From JAQBDA01 sp963709875 (lineage in GTDB: Bacteria; Chloroflexota; Anaerolineae; Anaerolineales; UBA4823), in contig CAVPYB010000012.1 in assembly GCA_963709875.1 (NCBI GenBank), positions 186,001 through 250,000 on the forward strand: a DNA stretch of 64,000 bases, in the 5' to 3' direction. A program made the translations under genes and the position numbers. The first letter of the stretch is position 1. Each line of letters starts with the position of its first letter. Under the pieces are notes generated by a model that saw only the letters and a program-made list of their open reading frames with translations, was not told the DNA's origin and did no database searches. Below, piece after piece: positions 35,745-45,055 of this stretch.

Positions 35745-36344
35745 TTAGAAATTCGGCAGGCAGGCAAGCCCGGGCTGCACGCTGTCTGTGCGCGCAGCGG
35801 GCTGGAATATGCGCAAGTCGATCAGCGGCAGCAGCTTGGTGGATCGCTTTATATTGCCCGAGCCGTTCCTGGCAGCCCTCACTGCAGCCTGATAGCTGCG
35901 CTGGTCGCTGCGGATCTGGCGCATTGCACGACGGGTTAGCAGATCGGCAGCTTTATTATTTTTGCGCGGCGTCCAGATCCACTTGAGCTTGATGAATTGC
36001 GTGGAGAGCTGCCTGGCGCGCATGTACAGCGGCCAGATAGCCTCCGAGCTCACGGATGCCATACCGTTCATCTGGTCGATGACGCTTTTCGCGTCTCCAA
36101 ATATTTTGATCAAATCATCTGCAAGCCCCAGGTCTGCCAGGGCATCCAACCCCTCGATCAGAGCCACATATTCAGCTACGTTGGAGGAGGCATCCTGGCA
36201 ACGGGCAAACACCCCATGCCCCTGCCCAATGACCTGGTCATCACGGGCGATGAGCCAGCCATAGCAGAGGAAGCCCGCCTTGCTGGAGGATTCACTGCTG
36301 CCATCGAAGCTGCGATACAGACCATCGAAACGCATTGTATACAT
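35745..36344 (-). CDS. RNase H-like protein
   Basis: 199 residues. The ATG at 36344 follows AAGGAG by 8 nt. The RNase HI fold motifs are all visible: 'MRFDGLYRSFDGSSESSSKA' (first Asp), 'SSNVAEYVALIEGLDALADL' (Glu), 'IKIFGDAKSVIDQMNGM' (Asp) and 'WTPRKNNKAADLLTRRAM' (last Asp). The C-terminal 60 residues are an extra tail not found in short RNase HI. It probably cleaves RNA in RNA-DNA hybrids, though it may instead be one of the RNase-H-like 'rnhA-type reverse-transcriptase-like' proteins of unknown substrate. No neighbour suggests a pathway. Confidence 0.85.
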   Translation of the reverse strand: MYTMRFDGLYRSFDGSSESSSKAGFLCYGWLIARDDQVIGQGHGVFARCQDASSNVAEYVALIEGLDALADLGLADDLIKIFGDAKSVIDQMNGMASVSSEAIWPLYMRARQLSTQFIKLKWIWTPRKNNKAADLLTRRAMRQIRSDQRSYQAAVRAARNGSGNIKRSTKLLPLIDLRIFQPAARTDSVQPGLACLPNF

Positions 36345-36770
36345 GCTGCTCGCTCCTTAAACGGCACCGGCGGTGGTAGCATCCACCGCCGGTCAACGAA
36401 GTGTGATAAATGGAGGGCAGCCTCTCGCCTGTCGCTCTCGCCTCGCGAATTCCAGGCCGTCAGCTCTATATTGGCTCAACTTTAGATGAAACCCAACCCT
36501 CCGTTTTCGATTATGCAAATTTAGCCCCTATGTCTACTCATAAGCCTATATCCATTATTGTACAGACTATATTGCCTGTCAATGGCTTGGACTTAATAAT
36601 TTTGTAAACAACCATAATCATCAAGCTTTACACAACCGGGGATAATACCACCCTAAATTACCCACTGTACTGTCTAAGGCCAATAATTGAGGTTACAATT
36701 CAGATAGAATCAGCCAATCGGGCCTGGCGATGACAGCAGTGCGGTTGGGTGCGGGATTTGCAGTCGTGCG
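36345..36770. other. Intergenic region with a 10-bp hairpin and AT-rich stretch
   Basis: A perfect 10-bp stem CCGGCGGTGG (36367-36376)/CCACCGCCGG (36383-36392) with a 6-nt loop lies just upstream of the RNase H gene start. From about 36480 to 36720 the sequence becomes AT-rich, as expected for the promoter region of the plus-strand asparaginase operon, but I could not fix a clear -35/-10. No gene is recognised. Confidence 0.45.
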
Positions 36771-37253
36771 ATGAAAATCAAGATATTTACCACAGGCGGC
36801 TCGATCGATAAAACCTACTCAACTCAGGCGAGTGATTTCATCGTAGGCGATCCGCAGGTAGAAACAATCCTACGCCAGGCTAACGTAACCATTGACTACG
36901 CTGTCGAATCACTGGTCATGAAAGACAGCCTGGAGCTCAACGACGAGGACCGCCGGCTGATCGCGGACAGGGTGCGCTCCACAGCAGAAAGACATATCTT
37001 GATTACCCACGGCACCGATACCATGATCGCCACCGCCCAGGCACTGCACGACATCCGGGGCAAGGTGATCGTACTGACCGGGGCGATGCAGCCGGCGGCA
37101 TTCAAGCACTCTGATGCCGCCTTCAACATTGGCGGCGCTGTACTCGCGCTGCAGACACTCCCGGAAGGAGTGTATCTGGTAATGAACGGACAGGTATTCG
37201 ATCCACTGCATACTCGGAAGGATGTCCAGATGGACCGCTTCGAAGAGACCTGA
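36771..37253 (+). CDS. Short asparaginase-domain protein
   Basis: 160 residues. It contains the N-terminal asparaginase/glutaminase domain only: 'KIKIFTTGGSIDKTYSTQAS' (first catalytic Thr region), 'HILITHGTDTMIATAQALHD' (second catalytic Thr-Asp) and 'IVLTGAMQPAAFKHSDAAFN'. Typical L-asparaginases are about 330 residues with a second domain, so it is a half-length form. Short asparaginase-like proteins of this size are a known family, so it may be complete and not a fragment. The start lacks a clear Shine-Dalgarno. It opens a run of plus-strand genes that may be co-transcribed. Confidence 0.85.
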   Translation: MKIKIFTTGGSIDKTYSTQASDFIVGDPQVETILRQANVTIDYAVESLVMKDSLELNDEDRRLIADRVRSTAERHILITHGTDTMIATAQALHDIRGKVIVLTGAMQPAAFKHSDAAFNIGGAVLALQTLPEGVYLVMNGQVFDPLHTRKDVQMDRFEET

Positions 37254-37274
37254 TATCCCCTGGAGAATAACACC

Positions 37275-37988
37275 ATGACAGAGAATAATAGCAGCCTGAA
37301 ATTCGCCCTAGGGCTGGCAGGGGGCCTGGCAGCAGCCGCATCATACATGCTTGTCATCCGTCCCTGGATGCTCACCTGGGGAACAACCCACGACGAGGTC
37401 GACCGCCTGCTGCCGGGAGATGAGCTAATTCCTGCACCTAAAACCTGCGCCACCCACGCAGTAACCATACAGGCGCCACCTGCTGCCGTCTGGCCCTGGC
37501 TGGCCCAACTGGGACAGGGGCGCGGCGGCTTCTACAGCTATGATTGGATCGAAAACATGATGGGGTTGGATATCCATACTGCGGACAGGGTCCTGCCAGA
37601 GCACCAGGACATCAAAGCAGGTGATAAGATCGCATTGGCGCCAGAAGGGTTCAGCATACCGGTTGCCATCGTAGAACCCGGTCGCACACTCGTGCTGCAC
37701 GGCGACACCCGCAACCCCAGCGATGGCGAAACGCCGCCGATGAAACCCGGCGATTACCTTGCGATGTCTTGGGGATTTTATCTGCTCGAACGTGAGGATG
37801 GGTCGACCCGATTTATCGAACGGTCGAAAATGGACTGGAACCCCAACCTGGCAAATTCGTTCTTCTATCGGCTGTTCCTCGAACCCGGCGCGTTCTTGAT
37901 GGAGCGCAAGATGATGCTGGGCATCAAGCTGAGAGCCGAAGCGCTGCATTCGGTGAATCAGGAAATCAGCAGCGATACAGATCAGTAG
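37275..37988 (+). CDS. SRPBCC-fold membrane-anchored protein
   Basis: 237 residues. A membrane helix near the N-terminus ('FALGLAGGLAAAASYMLVI') is followed by a SRPBCC (polyketide cyclase/START-like) domain: 'HAVTIQAPPAAVWPWLAQLG', 'GRGGFYSYDWIENMMG', 'TLVLHGDTRNP' and 'YLLEREDGSTRFIERSKMDW'. Such domains bind hydrophobic ligands; the ligand is unknown. It lies 21 nt after the asparaginase gene. Confidence 0.78.
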   Translation: MTENNSSLKFALGLAGGLAAAASYMLVIRPWMLTWGTTHDEVDRLLPGDELIPAPKTCATHAVTIQAPPAAVWPWLAQLGQGRGGFYSYDWIENMMGLDIHTADRVLPEHQDIKAGDKIALAPEGFSIPVAIVEPGRTLVLHGDTRNPSDGETPPMKPGDYLAMSWGFYLLEREDGSTRFIERSKMDWNPNLANSFFYRLFLEPGAFLMERKMMLGIKLRAEALHSVNQEISSDTDQ

Positions 37989-38036
37989 AGCATTGGATGG
38001 CAGCAAACCTAGGTACATTTGTCTGGAGGATTATCA

Positions 38037-38742
38037 ATGAGCGTTAAGATATATCTGGTATGGTCATGCAACTCACGGATTGGAAGTAGATGGCACAAAA
38101 ATACTCGTCGATCCGTATTTCAGCGACAATCCGGCCGCCACGATCACTGCCGACCAGGCACAGGCGGACTATATCCTGATCAGCCACGGTCACTTCGATC
38201 ATGTGACCGACCTTGTAGAGATCGCCCAGCGCACGGCAGCGCCGGTCATTACGAATTTCGAGATCGCCAACTGGCTGGGTGAGAAGGGAATCAACGCCCA
38301 CGCCCAGCACATCGGAGGCGGCTTCCACCACCCCTTCGGATACCTGAAACTGACCCAGGCGCTGCACGGCTCGGGTTTGCCAGACTTTGCGTACGGCGGC
38401 AACCCGTGCGGCTTCCTGCTCACCACCAGCTCTGGGGCAAAGGTCTACCTGGCATGCGACACCGGGCTGTTCGGGGACATGCGCTTGATCGGGGAAGAGG
38501 GCATCGATCTGGCGGTCTTGCCGATTGGAGATAACTTCACCATGGGTCCGGATGATGCCTTACGGGCTGTCAAACTGATCCAGCCGAAGCACGTCATCCC
38601 GGTCCATTACGGCACCTGGGAACTGATCGCCCAGGACCCCGATGCCTGGGCCGTGCGGGTAGAGGCGGAGACAGATGCCCAGCCGCACGTTCTCAAACCC
38701 GGCGAGACGTTCATGCTCGGCGAGACTTTCACGCTCAATTGA
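38037..38742 (+). CDS. UPF0173-type metal-dependent hydrolase, frameshifted near the start
   Basis: The ATG at 38037 with GGAGG upstream begins MSVKI, but the frame then diverges; removing one base near 38052-38056 yields 'WYGHATHGLEVDGTK' and a 234-residue protein, the family length. The downstream frame has 'ILVDPYF', 'LISHGHFDHVTD' (metal-binding HxHxDH), 'YLACDTGLFGDM' and 'PKHVIPVHYGTW', typical of metallo-beta-lactamase-fold hydrolases (UPF0173). The first metal-site segment WYGHAT is only readable across the frameshift. The substrate is unknown. Confidence 0.85.
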
Positions 38743-38755
38743 GCAGGAGGCAGCA

Positions 38756-39394
38756 ATGTTTGACAGCATTTTCCGCCGCAAAGAGGAAGAAAGCCGGGTA
38801 CGCAGCGAGGGACGGCTGCCACCGGGGCAATCGCTGACACAGAAATTCCCGGTGCTGCACTACGGCCCGACACCAGGTTTCAACCCGGCGACCTGGGACT
38901 TCCGCGTCTGGGGTGAGGTGGAAGAGGAAGTGCGCTGGACCTGGGTTGAATTCCAAAACCTACCGCGCACCAAACTGGCGATGGATATCCACTGTGTAAC
39001 CCGTTGGAGCAAATTCGATACCGAGTGGGAAGGGATCTCGCTGCGCACCCTGGTCGATCAGGGTCTGATCAAGCCAAAACCCGAAGCTCAATTCGTGATG
39101 CAGCATGCCGAATATGGATTCACCGTCAACCTGCCGCTGGAGGTCATGCTCTCGGATAACTTCCTCATGGCGACCCATTTCAACGGGGAGCCGCTCTCCC
39201 CCGACCACGGCTATCCACTGCGCGGCGTAGTAGGCAATATCCCGGGACGCGAAGACCTGGTGGTGCCTTACTTCTGGAAAGGGGCAAAGTGGCTGCGCGG
39301 CCTGGAGTTCATGCGCCAGGACAGGCGCGGCTTCTGGGAGCAGGCCGGTTATCACAACCGGGCTGACGTGTGGAATGAAGAACGCTTCGGTTAG
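38756..39394 (+). CDS. Sulfite-oxidase-like molybdopterin protein
   Basis: 212 residues from the ATG at 38756 with AGGAGG 5 nt upstream. The molybdenum-binding Cys sits in 'MDIHCVTRWSKFDTEWEGI'. 'FNGEPLSPDHGYPLRGVVGN', 'VPYFWKGAKWLRGLEFM' and 'QAGYHNRADVWNEERFG' are the family's conserved blocks. It lacks the dimerisation domain of eukaryotic sulfite oxidase and any Tat signal, so it is the small cytoplasmic type. The physiological substrate is not known. It follows the metallo-hydrolase by 13 nt. Confidence 0.88.
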   Translation: MFDSIFRRKEEESRVRSEGRLPPGQSLTQKFPVLHYGPTPGFNPATWDFRVWGEVEEEVRWTWVEFQNLPRTKLAMDIHCVTRWSKFDTEWEGISLRTLVDQGLIKPKPEAQFVMQHAEYGFTVNLPLEVMLSDNFLMATHFNGEPLSPDHGYPLRGVVGNIPGREDLVVPYFWKGAKWLRGLEFMRQDRRGFWEQAGYHNRADVWNEERFG

Positions 39395-39397
39395 CCC

Positions 39398-39700
39398 GTG
39401 ATCGACTGGTTCAACCTGGCTGCCAATGGTCTGTGGATCCTGGGCTGTGCAGTCGTCCTGGCAGCCATCAGCTACGCCAGCTGGGAGGCATCTTACAACC
39501 AGGAGCGGATGATTGCCTGCTTAAGACGCCCTTCTGCTCGGTCGGCACTTACCCTGGGTGGGACGCTGTTCTTCCTGGGACTGGCGGCGGTAGAGAGCGA
39601 TATGCTGACCAGGGTTTTCTTCGCGCTTCTGGCAACGCTGTGCTTTTCTCTGATGCTATTGGCGCTCCGGGCTGTGAGAAAGGCCGTGCCCCTAAATTGA
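39398..39700 (+). CDS. Small membrane protein with two to three helices
   Basis: 100 residues from a GTG 3 nt after the sulfite-oxidase-like stop. Hydrophobic stretches at about 8-27 ('NGLWILGCAVVLAAISYA') and 50-93 ('LTLGGTLFFLGLAAVES', 'VFFALLATLCFSLMLLAL') predict membrane helices. No motif is recognised. Its tight spacing suggests a membrane anchor or electron-transfer partner of the molybdoprotein, but that is inference. Confidence 0.65.
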   Translation: MIDWFNLAANGLWILGCAVVLAAISYASWEASYNQERMIACLRRPSARSALTLGGTLFFLGLAAVESDMLTRVFFALLATLCFSLMLLALRAVRKAVPLN

Positions 39701-39722
39701 TCTAAAAATATAAGTACGGTTA

Positions 39723-39840
39723 CCGGGCAAACCGCCGAAAATATCTTTCCAAAGTGTATCAGTGGTACCGGCGGTTTGCTTAAGCAATTCGCTGATAGCA
39801 ACTAAAAGTTTTGTTAAATTTCTTTCAGCGATTTGCCCGG
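39723..39840. mobile_element. 118-bp MITE-like element with 18-bp imperfect terminal inverted repeats
   Basis: The ends 39723-39740 and 39823-39840 are inverted copies matching at 16 of 18 positions (outermost 9 bp, CCGGGCAAA/TTTGCCCGG, perfect). Inside, a second inverted pair GCAAACCGCCG (39727-39737)/CGGCGGTTTGC (39769-39779) is perfect. No clear target-site duplication and no coding capacity were found. A further hairpin GAGAACGGC/GCCGTTCTC (39840-39848 and 39862-39870) abuts it and overlaps the RNase Z stop. Confidence 0.5.
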
Positions 39841-39852
39841 AGAACGGCAGGC

Positions 39853-40800
39853 TTATCGCACGCCGTTCTCGATTTTTAGACACTCCCCACGCCGGATCTG
39901 GAAGTGGTCGAAATCCCTGGCAACCCGCGTGGCAGGGAAGACCGACTGCGCTTCTGCCAGCACGTCCCGCTCCCGGTAGCGACGGGAGATATGGGTCAGG
40001 ATCAGCTGCGCCACACCCGCCTGCTGGGCTAATTCCCCCGCCTGGCGGGCGGTCAGATGGGCAAAATTGCGCGCCATATCCGCCTCCGGCTCCAGGTAAG
40101 TAGCCTCGATCACCAGCAAGTCGGCACCACGACAGACGTCTACAATACCGTCTACCCGGCCGACATCGCCCACGTGCACCAACCGGGTCCCCGGGCGCTC
40201 AGCCCCTAGCACCTGGTCTGGGTGGATCTGGCGACCGTCCGGCAATTTCACGGGCTGCCCGCTGACCAGGTCACGCCGCCAGGGACCGGGTGGGATGCCG
40301 AGGGCTTCGGCCTGCTCGACCAGGAACGGTCGGCGAGGCTTTTCCTCGAAAAGATAACCGAAACAATCCGGCCCGCGGTGCTGCACAGGGAATGCCGTGA
40401 CCTGGAGGTCGCCTTCGGCGAAGATCACGCCTGGCTGGATCTCTCGCAGTTGGATGGCAATCGGCGGGCGGGCCCCGCGCAGCACCACGCCGAACAGCAG
40501 GTCGTTGATGCGCTCGAGCGCCCAACGCCCGCCCAGGACCTCCAGCTCTTCGATCGCCTCCCACCTGGAAAATGTGGACAGCAAGCCCGCCAGTCCCAGG
40601 ATATGGTCCAGGTGCCCGTGAGTGATCAGGATGCGGTTGAGGCGTTTGAACCCTATCCCGGCCTTCAGGATCTGGCGCTGGGTGCCTTCTCCACAGTCGA
40701 TCAAAAAGCGGTACTCGTCGTGCAGCACGATCTGGGCAGATAAGCCGCGGTGCACGGACGGCGCTGAAGCGGATGTGCCCAGGAAGAGGTATTCGTACAA
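39853..40800 (-). CDS. rnz: Ribonuclease Z
   Basis: 315 residues. The metallo-beta-lactamase fold with the tRNase Z motif 'ITHGHLDHILGLAGLLST' (HxHxDH), 'FLGTSASAPSVHRGLSAQ' at the N-terminus, 'FPVQHRGPDCFGYLFEEK', 'LVHVGDVGRV', 'LVIEATYLE' and 'HLTARQAGELAQQ' identify the enzyme that removes the 3' trailer from tRNA precursors. The annotated start is a TTG with AAAGG 8 nt upstream. Length matches the short bacterial form. It is transcribed away from ftsK. Confidence 0.93.
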   Translation of the reverse strand: MYEYLFLGTSASAPSVHRGLSAQIVLHDEYRFLIDCGEGTQRQILKAGIGFKRLNRILITHGHLDHILGLAGLLSTFSRWEAIEELEVLGGRWALERINDLLFGVVLRGARPPIAIQLREIQPGVIFAEGDLQVTAFPVQHRGPDCFGYLFEEKPRRPFLVEQAEALGIPPGPWRRDLVSGQPVKLPDGRQIHPDQVLGAERPGTRLVHVGDVGRVDGIVDVCRGADLLVIEATYLEPEADMARNFAHLTARQAGELAQQAGVAQLILTHISRRYRERDVLAEAQSVFPATRVARDFDHFQIRRGECLKIENGVR

Positions 40801-41013
40801 TAGAAGCGCCTTTCTGTGAGGCTGGGAATAGCTCAGATACTATGGAAATACGCTGTCTGCGCATTCATATATGTGACAGATAAATTGTACCGCATCTCGC
40901 CCCGCCTCTCAGCACGGGCATGCCTCGTCAACCTGGCATTGAGGCGGCCGGGATTGTGAGCTCCAGCATATGACCCTAAGCCACCCCAGCACCCATTATC
41001 AGACCATACGTGC

Positions 41014-41019
41014 TATAAT
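41014..41019 (+). promoter_or_regulatory. Extended -10 promoter element upstream of ftsK
   Basis: TGCTATAAT carries both the TATAAT hexamer and the upstream TG dinucleotide. It lies 73 nt before the ftsK ATG. No good -35 is seen, as is usual for extended -10 promoters. Confidence 0.5.
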
Positions 41020-41092
41020 GAATCCGTCACCGGCAGGATGGTCTGCCCCATAAAGGTGCTCACTACCTATCTGGTATCTTCCGCTCACACCA

Positions 41093-43456
41093 ATGGCGAC
41101 TAAAAAAACCAAGTCCTCCTCTTCAAAGAGCTCCACCGCTGCGAAAAGCAAATCGCGCAGAACATCGGCTCGCAAACCGGCCGCCAGCAAGCCGAAGAAG
41201 AGCACCCGCTCCACAAGCCGCAAGGCCTCCAGCACATCCCAATCCAAAGCCACGATGCAGACAAGTCCCGCCACCATCTCGACTGGCATCTCGCTCGACC
41301 GCAAGCTGGATATCGCCGGCGTGCTCCTGGGACTCGTCGGGCTGCTCACCCTGATCAGCCTGGCTTCCTCAACCCGCAGCCCGCTGACCGGCGGCTGGGT
41401 ATCCCTGGTCGCCAAGGGTTCAGGTTGGGGGATGTATATCCTGCCGCTGGCGCTGATCGCTGTCGGCGGGTGGCTGGTGCTGCGTCATTTCGAGCGCATC
41501 CCCAGCGTGTCTGTGGAGCGGCTGATCGGTATCATCTTGCTGTTCACCAACATTCTCGCCTGGCTGCATTTCCTGACCTTCCCGGAATCGAACCAAGCGG
41601 CGCTGGACAAGGCAGCCGCCGGAGATGGCGGGGGCTACATCGGAGGGGCATTCCTGATCGCGCTGCAGTCTACCCTGGGTACCGGCGGGACTGCCATCGC
41701 TTTGCTGGCGTGGACGCTGATCGCACTGGCGATGACGCTGGATGTCTCGATCCTGGAAATGTTCCGCTGGGTGCCGGCGCTGCTCACCCGCTTGGGAGAC
41801 CAATGGGACGAGTATCGCGCTCAGCGCGGGGGGAAACCCGCCAGCTACACCGGAAGCGTACCCCAGTCCGGTGTGTCCATTCCGGAAGGCGACCTGCTCT
41901 CACCGGCCTATCCGCCCAGCGTCGCACAGCCTACCGCGCTGCCCTTCGCGGTTTCCGGGGCACAGGTTCAGAACTGGGTGATCCCGCCTGTGGCGGAGAT
42001 CATGGATGAAGGCGGTCAGGTGGACTACGACGCTGATCTGGACCAACAACGAGGGAAGGTGATCGAAGAAACGCTGGCTTCCTTTGGAGCCCCGGGTAAG
42101 ATCATCGAGATCAGCCGCGGCCCGACCATTACCATGTTCGGCGTGGAACCGGATTTCATCGAGAGCCGCAGCGGCAAGACGCGCGTGCGGGTGGGCAAGA
42201 TCGCCGCCCTGGCGGATGACCTGGCGCTGGCTCTCTCGGCGCGCACCATCCGTATCCAGGCGCCGGTGCCGGGGAAAGGCTATATCGGCATCGAAGTGCC
42301 CAACGATGAGATCTCGCTGGTGGCAGTGCGGGATGTCATCGAAAGCGAGGCTTTCAGCCGGCTGAAGGCAACCTTACGCTTTGCCCTGGGACAGGATGTG
42401 GCCGGAAACGCGGTGGCAGCCGACCTATCCGCCATGCCGCACCTGCTGGTCGCCGGTGCAACCGGCTCGGGCAAGTCGGTGTGCGTGAACTCGCTGATCT
42501 CCTGCCTGCTGATGTTCAACACACCCGACGAGCTGCGCCTGATCATGGTCGATCCGAAGCGGGTCGAGCTGACCGGCTACAACGGCATCCCGCACCTGCT
42601 GGCACCGGTGGTGGTGGAGCTGGAGCGCGTGGTTGGCGTGCTGCAGTGGGTGCTCCGCGAGATGGACCAGCGCTACCACAAACTGGCGCAGGCCGGCTGC
42701 CGCAACATCAAGGAATATAACTCACAACTGGAAGCCAGCGGTGAGAAGAAGCTGCCCTACCTGGTGGTGATCGTCGATGAACTGGCCGACCTGATGATGC
42801 TGGCGCCCGACGAGACCGAGCGCACGCTGACCCGATTGGCGCAGCTCGCCCGCGCCACCGGCATCCACCTGGTGATCGCCACCCAGCGCCCCTCGGTGGA
42901 CGTGGTCACCGGGCTGATCAAAGCCAACTTCCCCGCCCGGGTGGCATTCGCGGTGGCTTCCGGTGTGGACAGCCGCGTGATCCTGGACCACCCGGGCGCC
43001 GAGCGGCTGCTGGGGCGCGGCGATATGCTCTTCCAGGCACCAGACGCCCCCGCGCCAGTGCGCCTGCAAGGCACCTTCGTCTCGGATGCCGAGATCCAGC
43101 GCCTGGTTGCTTACTGGCAGAGCTTCGCCGGGGCGGTTACCACCGCACCCACCGCTGCCGGTGGCACGCCCGACGCTATCCCACCTGGCATCCCGCTCAA
43201 GCAGATCCCGCTGTGGGATGAGATGCGGGCCGAGGAGCAAAAAGACCCGCTGCTTGAGGAGGCAGTCGATCTGATACGCCGCCAGGGACGCGCCTCCATC
43301 TCCATGCTGCAGCGCCGCCTGCGCATCGGCTACACGCGCTCTGCCCGGCTGGTGGAGACCATGGAGGCTATGGGGATCGTCGGCCCGCCCGACCCGGGCA
43401 CCGGGACGCGCGAAGTGCTGGATTACGGACAAGCCGCGCCGCCGGTGGAGGAATAG
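41093..43456 (+). CDS. ftsK: FtsK/SpoIIIE DNA translocase
   Basis: 787 residues. A Lys/Ser-rich basic N-terminus (about 1-65) precedes three to four membrane helices ('GWGMYILPLALIAVGGWLVL', 'LIGIILLFTNILAWLHFL', 'LIALAMTLDVSI'). The motor follows: alpha/beta domains with 'HLLVAGATGSGKSVCVNSLI' (Walker A), 'YLVVIVDELADLMMLAPDE' (Walker B) and 'HLVIATQRPSVDVVTGLIKA'. The C-terminal winged-helix gamma domain ('AVDLIRRQGRASISMLQRRL', 'GYTRSARLVETMEAMGIV') recognises KOPS-like DNA. It pumps DNA at the division septum for chromosome segregation. Confidence 0.96.
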   Translation: MATKKTKSSSSKSSTAAKSKSRRTSARKPAASKPKKSTRSTSRKASSTSQSKATMQTSPATISTGISLDRKLDIAGVLLGLVGLLTLISLASSTRSPLTGGWVSLVAKGSGWGMYILPLALIAVGGWLVLRHFERIPSVSVERLIGIILLFTNILAWLHFLTFPESNQAALDKAAAGDGGGYIGGAFLIALQSTLGTGGTAIALLAWTLIALAMTLDVSILEMFRWVPALLTRLGDQWDEYRAQRGGKPASYTGSVPQSGVSIPEGDLLSPAYPPSVAQPTALPFAVSGAQVQNWVIPPVAEIMDEGGQVDYDADLDQQRGKVIEETLASFGAPGKIIEISRGPTITMFGVEPDFIESRSGKTRVRVGKIAALADDLALALSARTIRIQAPVPGKGYIGIEVPNDEISLVAVRDVIESEAFSRLKATLRFALGQDVAGNAVAADLSAMPHLLVAGATGSGKSVCVNSLISCLLMFNTPDELRLIMVDPKRVELTGYNGIPHLLAPVVVELERVVGVLQWVLREMDQRYHKLAQAGCRNIKEYNSQLEASGEKKLPYLVVIVDELADLMMLAPDETERTLTRLAQLARATGIHLVIATQRPSVDVVTGLIKANFPARVAFAVASGVDSRVILDHPGAERLLGRGDMLFQAPDAPAPVRLQGTFVSDAEIQRLVAYWQSFAGAVTTAPTAAGGTPDAIPPGIPLKQIPLWDEMRAEEQKDPLLEEAVDLIRRQGRASISMLQRRLRIGYTRSARLVETMEAMGIVGPPDPGTGTREVLDYGQAAPPVEE

Positions 43457-43503
43457 AGAAATTAAGGTCTTTTCATGTGCTGATTCTTCCCCTCCCCCGG
43501 TGA

Positions 43504-43509
43504 TATAAT
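43504..43509 (+). promoter_or_regulatory. -10 box placed six bases before the start codon (leaderless transcript)
   Basis: TATAAT is followed by exactly six bases and then the ATG of the C39/TPR gene, so the expected transcription start coincides with the A of the start codon. No Shine-Dalgarno lies in the gap. Confidence 0.55.
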
Positions 43510-43515
43510 GCCGCC

Positions 43516-44862
43516 ATGCGCTGGCGCTGGCTGGTATTTTCCCTGCTCGGCCTGATCGTCTTGTGCCTGGTGGCATACTTCATCTATAACCTGCCCCCGG
43601 TCCACGAGCGGCTGGCCTGGCGCGTGGCGAGCCTGCGCTCGCAGGTCTACTACGCCATCAACCCGCCTCAGGAGGTTGTGTTCCTGCCCAGCGAGCAGTC
43701 CCTGCTCGACGAGCAGGCAATGATCGAAGCCATCGTCCAGGCGACCCTGGATGCCCTGCCCACAGCACAGGCAGCACAGCCCAGCCCGCTGCCACCGACC
43801 AGCACTCTCATCCCCACCCAAACCGGCCCGACCGCCACACTCCCACCGACGGCAGCACCCACAGCCGCGCCGACCCCCCTGCCCGGGCTGGTGCTGCTGA
43901 ACGGGCTGGTGCACGACTACCAGCGCATGAACAACTGCGGTCCCGCCACCCTGGCGACCCTGCTCTCCTACTGGGGCTGGCAGGGCGACCAGTACATCAC
44001 GCGCGAGCATTTACGTCCCAACCACGCCCGGGTGGACGACAAGAATGTGATGCCATCCGAGATGGTGGACTTCATCGAAAGCCAGACCGGCTTGAAAGCC
44101 CTGGTTCGAGTGGGCGGCGACGTGGATACGCTCAAGCGCCTGCTGGCAGCCGGCTTCCCGGTGATAGTCGAGAAGGGCTTCCAACCGCCTAACGAGGACT
44201 GGATGGGGCATTACGAAGTGGTCAACGGCTACGATGACGCCAACCAGCGCTTCATCACCCAGGATTCGTATATCATGGCGGATTTCCCCGTGCCTTACCC
44301 TGACCTGCGCGGCCGCTGGTGGCGTGATTTCAACTACGTTTACCTGGTGGCATACCCGCCGGAGCGCGAGGATGAGCTGATGGAGCTGCTCGGCCCGCAC
44401 GCCGACCCGCTCTACAACTATCAATCCGCTGCCCAGATGGCACAAGAGGAGACCGCTATCCTGGGCGGGCGCGACCTGTTCTTCGCCTGGTTCAACCTGG
44501 GCAGCAGCCTGGTCGCCCTCCAAGATTTCCACGCCGCGGCCCAGGCCTACGACCAGGCTTTCGCCGTGTACGCCGACCTGCCCCAGGAGGAGCGCCCCTG
44601 GCGGGTGCTGTGGTACCAGACCGGGCCGTACGCCGCCTACTACAACACCGGGCGCTACCAGGACGTTATCAGCCTGGCGAACACCACCCTGTCCTTCCTC
44701 TCCGACCCGATCCTGGAGGAGACGCTCTTCTGGCGCGGCATGGCGAAGGAGGCTTCCGACGACATCGACGGCGCGATCGCGGACTATAATAGGGCGATTC
44801 GGGTCAACCCGACCTCTACCAGCGCCGCCGCCCAGCTCCAGCGCCTGGGTCTCGCCCCTTAA
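43516..44862 (+). CDS. Membrane-anchored C39-type cysteine peptidase with TPR region (copy 1)
   Basis: 448 residues. An N-terminal membrane helix ('WLVFSLLGLIVLCLVAYFI') and a Thr/Pro-rich linker (about 85-125) lead to a papain-like C39 domain: catalytic Cys in 'RMNNCGPATLATLLSYWGW', His in 'WMGHYEVVNGYDD' and Asp in 'FITQDSY'. The last 130 residues form tetratricopeptide-like helices ('DLFFAWFNLGSSLVALQDFH', 'AYDQAFAVYADLPQ', 'DGAIADYNRAIRVNPTS'). It probably cleaves peptides outside the cell membrane; no ABC transporter is adjacent, so it is not a classical bacteriocin exporter. Confidence 0.85.
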   Translation: MRWRWLVFSLLGLIVLCLVAYFIYNLPPVHERLAWRVASLRSQVYYAINPPQEVVFLPSEQSLLDEQAMIEAIVQATLDALPTAQAAQPSPLPPTSTLIPTQTGPTATLPPTAAPTAAPTPLPGLVLLNGLVHDYQRMNNCGPATLATLLSYWGWQGDQYITREHLRPNHARVDDKNVMPSEMVDFIESQTGLKALVRVGGDVDTLKRLLAAGFPVIVEKGFQPPNEDWMGHYEVVNGYDDANQRFITQDSYIMADFPVPYPDLRGRWWRDFNYVYLVAYPPEREDELMELLGPHADPLYNYQSAAQMAQEETAILGGRDLFFAWFNLGSSLVALQDFHAAAQAYDQAFAVYADLPQEERPWRVLWYQTGPYAAYYNTGRYQDVISLANTTLSFLSDPILEETLFWRGMAKEASDDIDGAIADYNRAIRVNPTSTSAAAQLQRLGLAP

Positions 44863-44956
44863 ATAGACATCTCCGTGATCGCCTTTGGAAAAGGTAATCC
44901 TTTTATTTGAAACCTATTTTTGCCACCAAGCCTCCAAGGCACCAAGTTTTTAATAT

Positions 44957-45005
44957 AGGCCTTACGCACTTGGGGGAGGGTTGGGGGTGTTTTGGCGGGC
45001 TGTGC
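44957..45005. repeat. Dispersed repeat, copy 1 (partial)
   Basis: AGGCCTTACGCACTTG followed by a G-rich run and GTGTTTTGGCGGGCTGTGC matches the copy at 47320 and the first half of that at 48718. The right half of the hairpin seen in copy 2 is missing here. Confidence 0.7.
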
Positions 45006-45055
45006 GGTAAATCTATAAAAATCTCTGTGTTCTCAGTGGTGAAAATAAAGAAAAC

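Noticed and set aside
39762..40103. Plus-strand 113-codon frame at the RNase Z end
   Set aside because: It overlaps the MITE-like element and the C-terminus of RNase Z and is Pro/Arg-rich low complexity.
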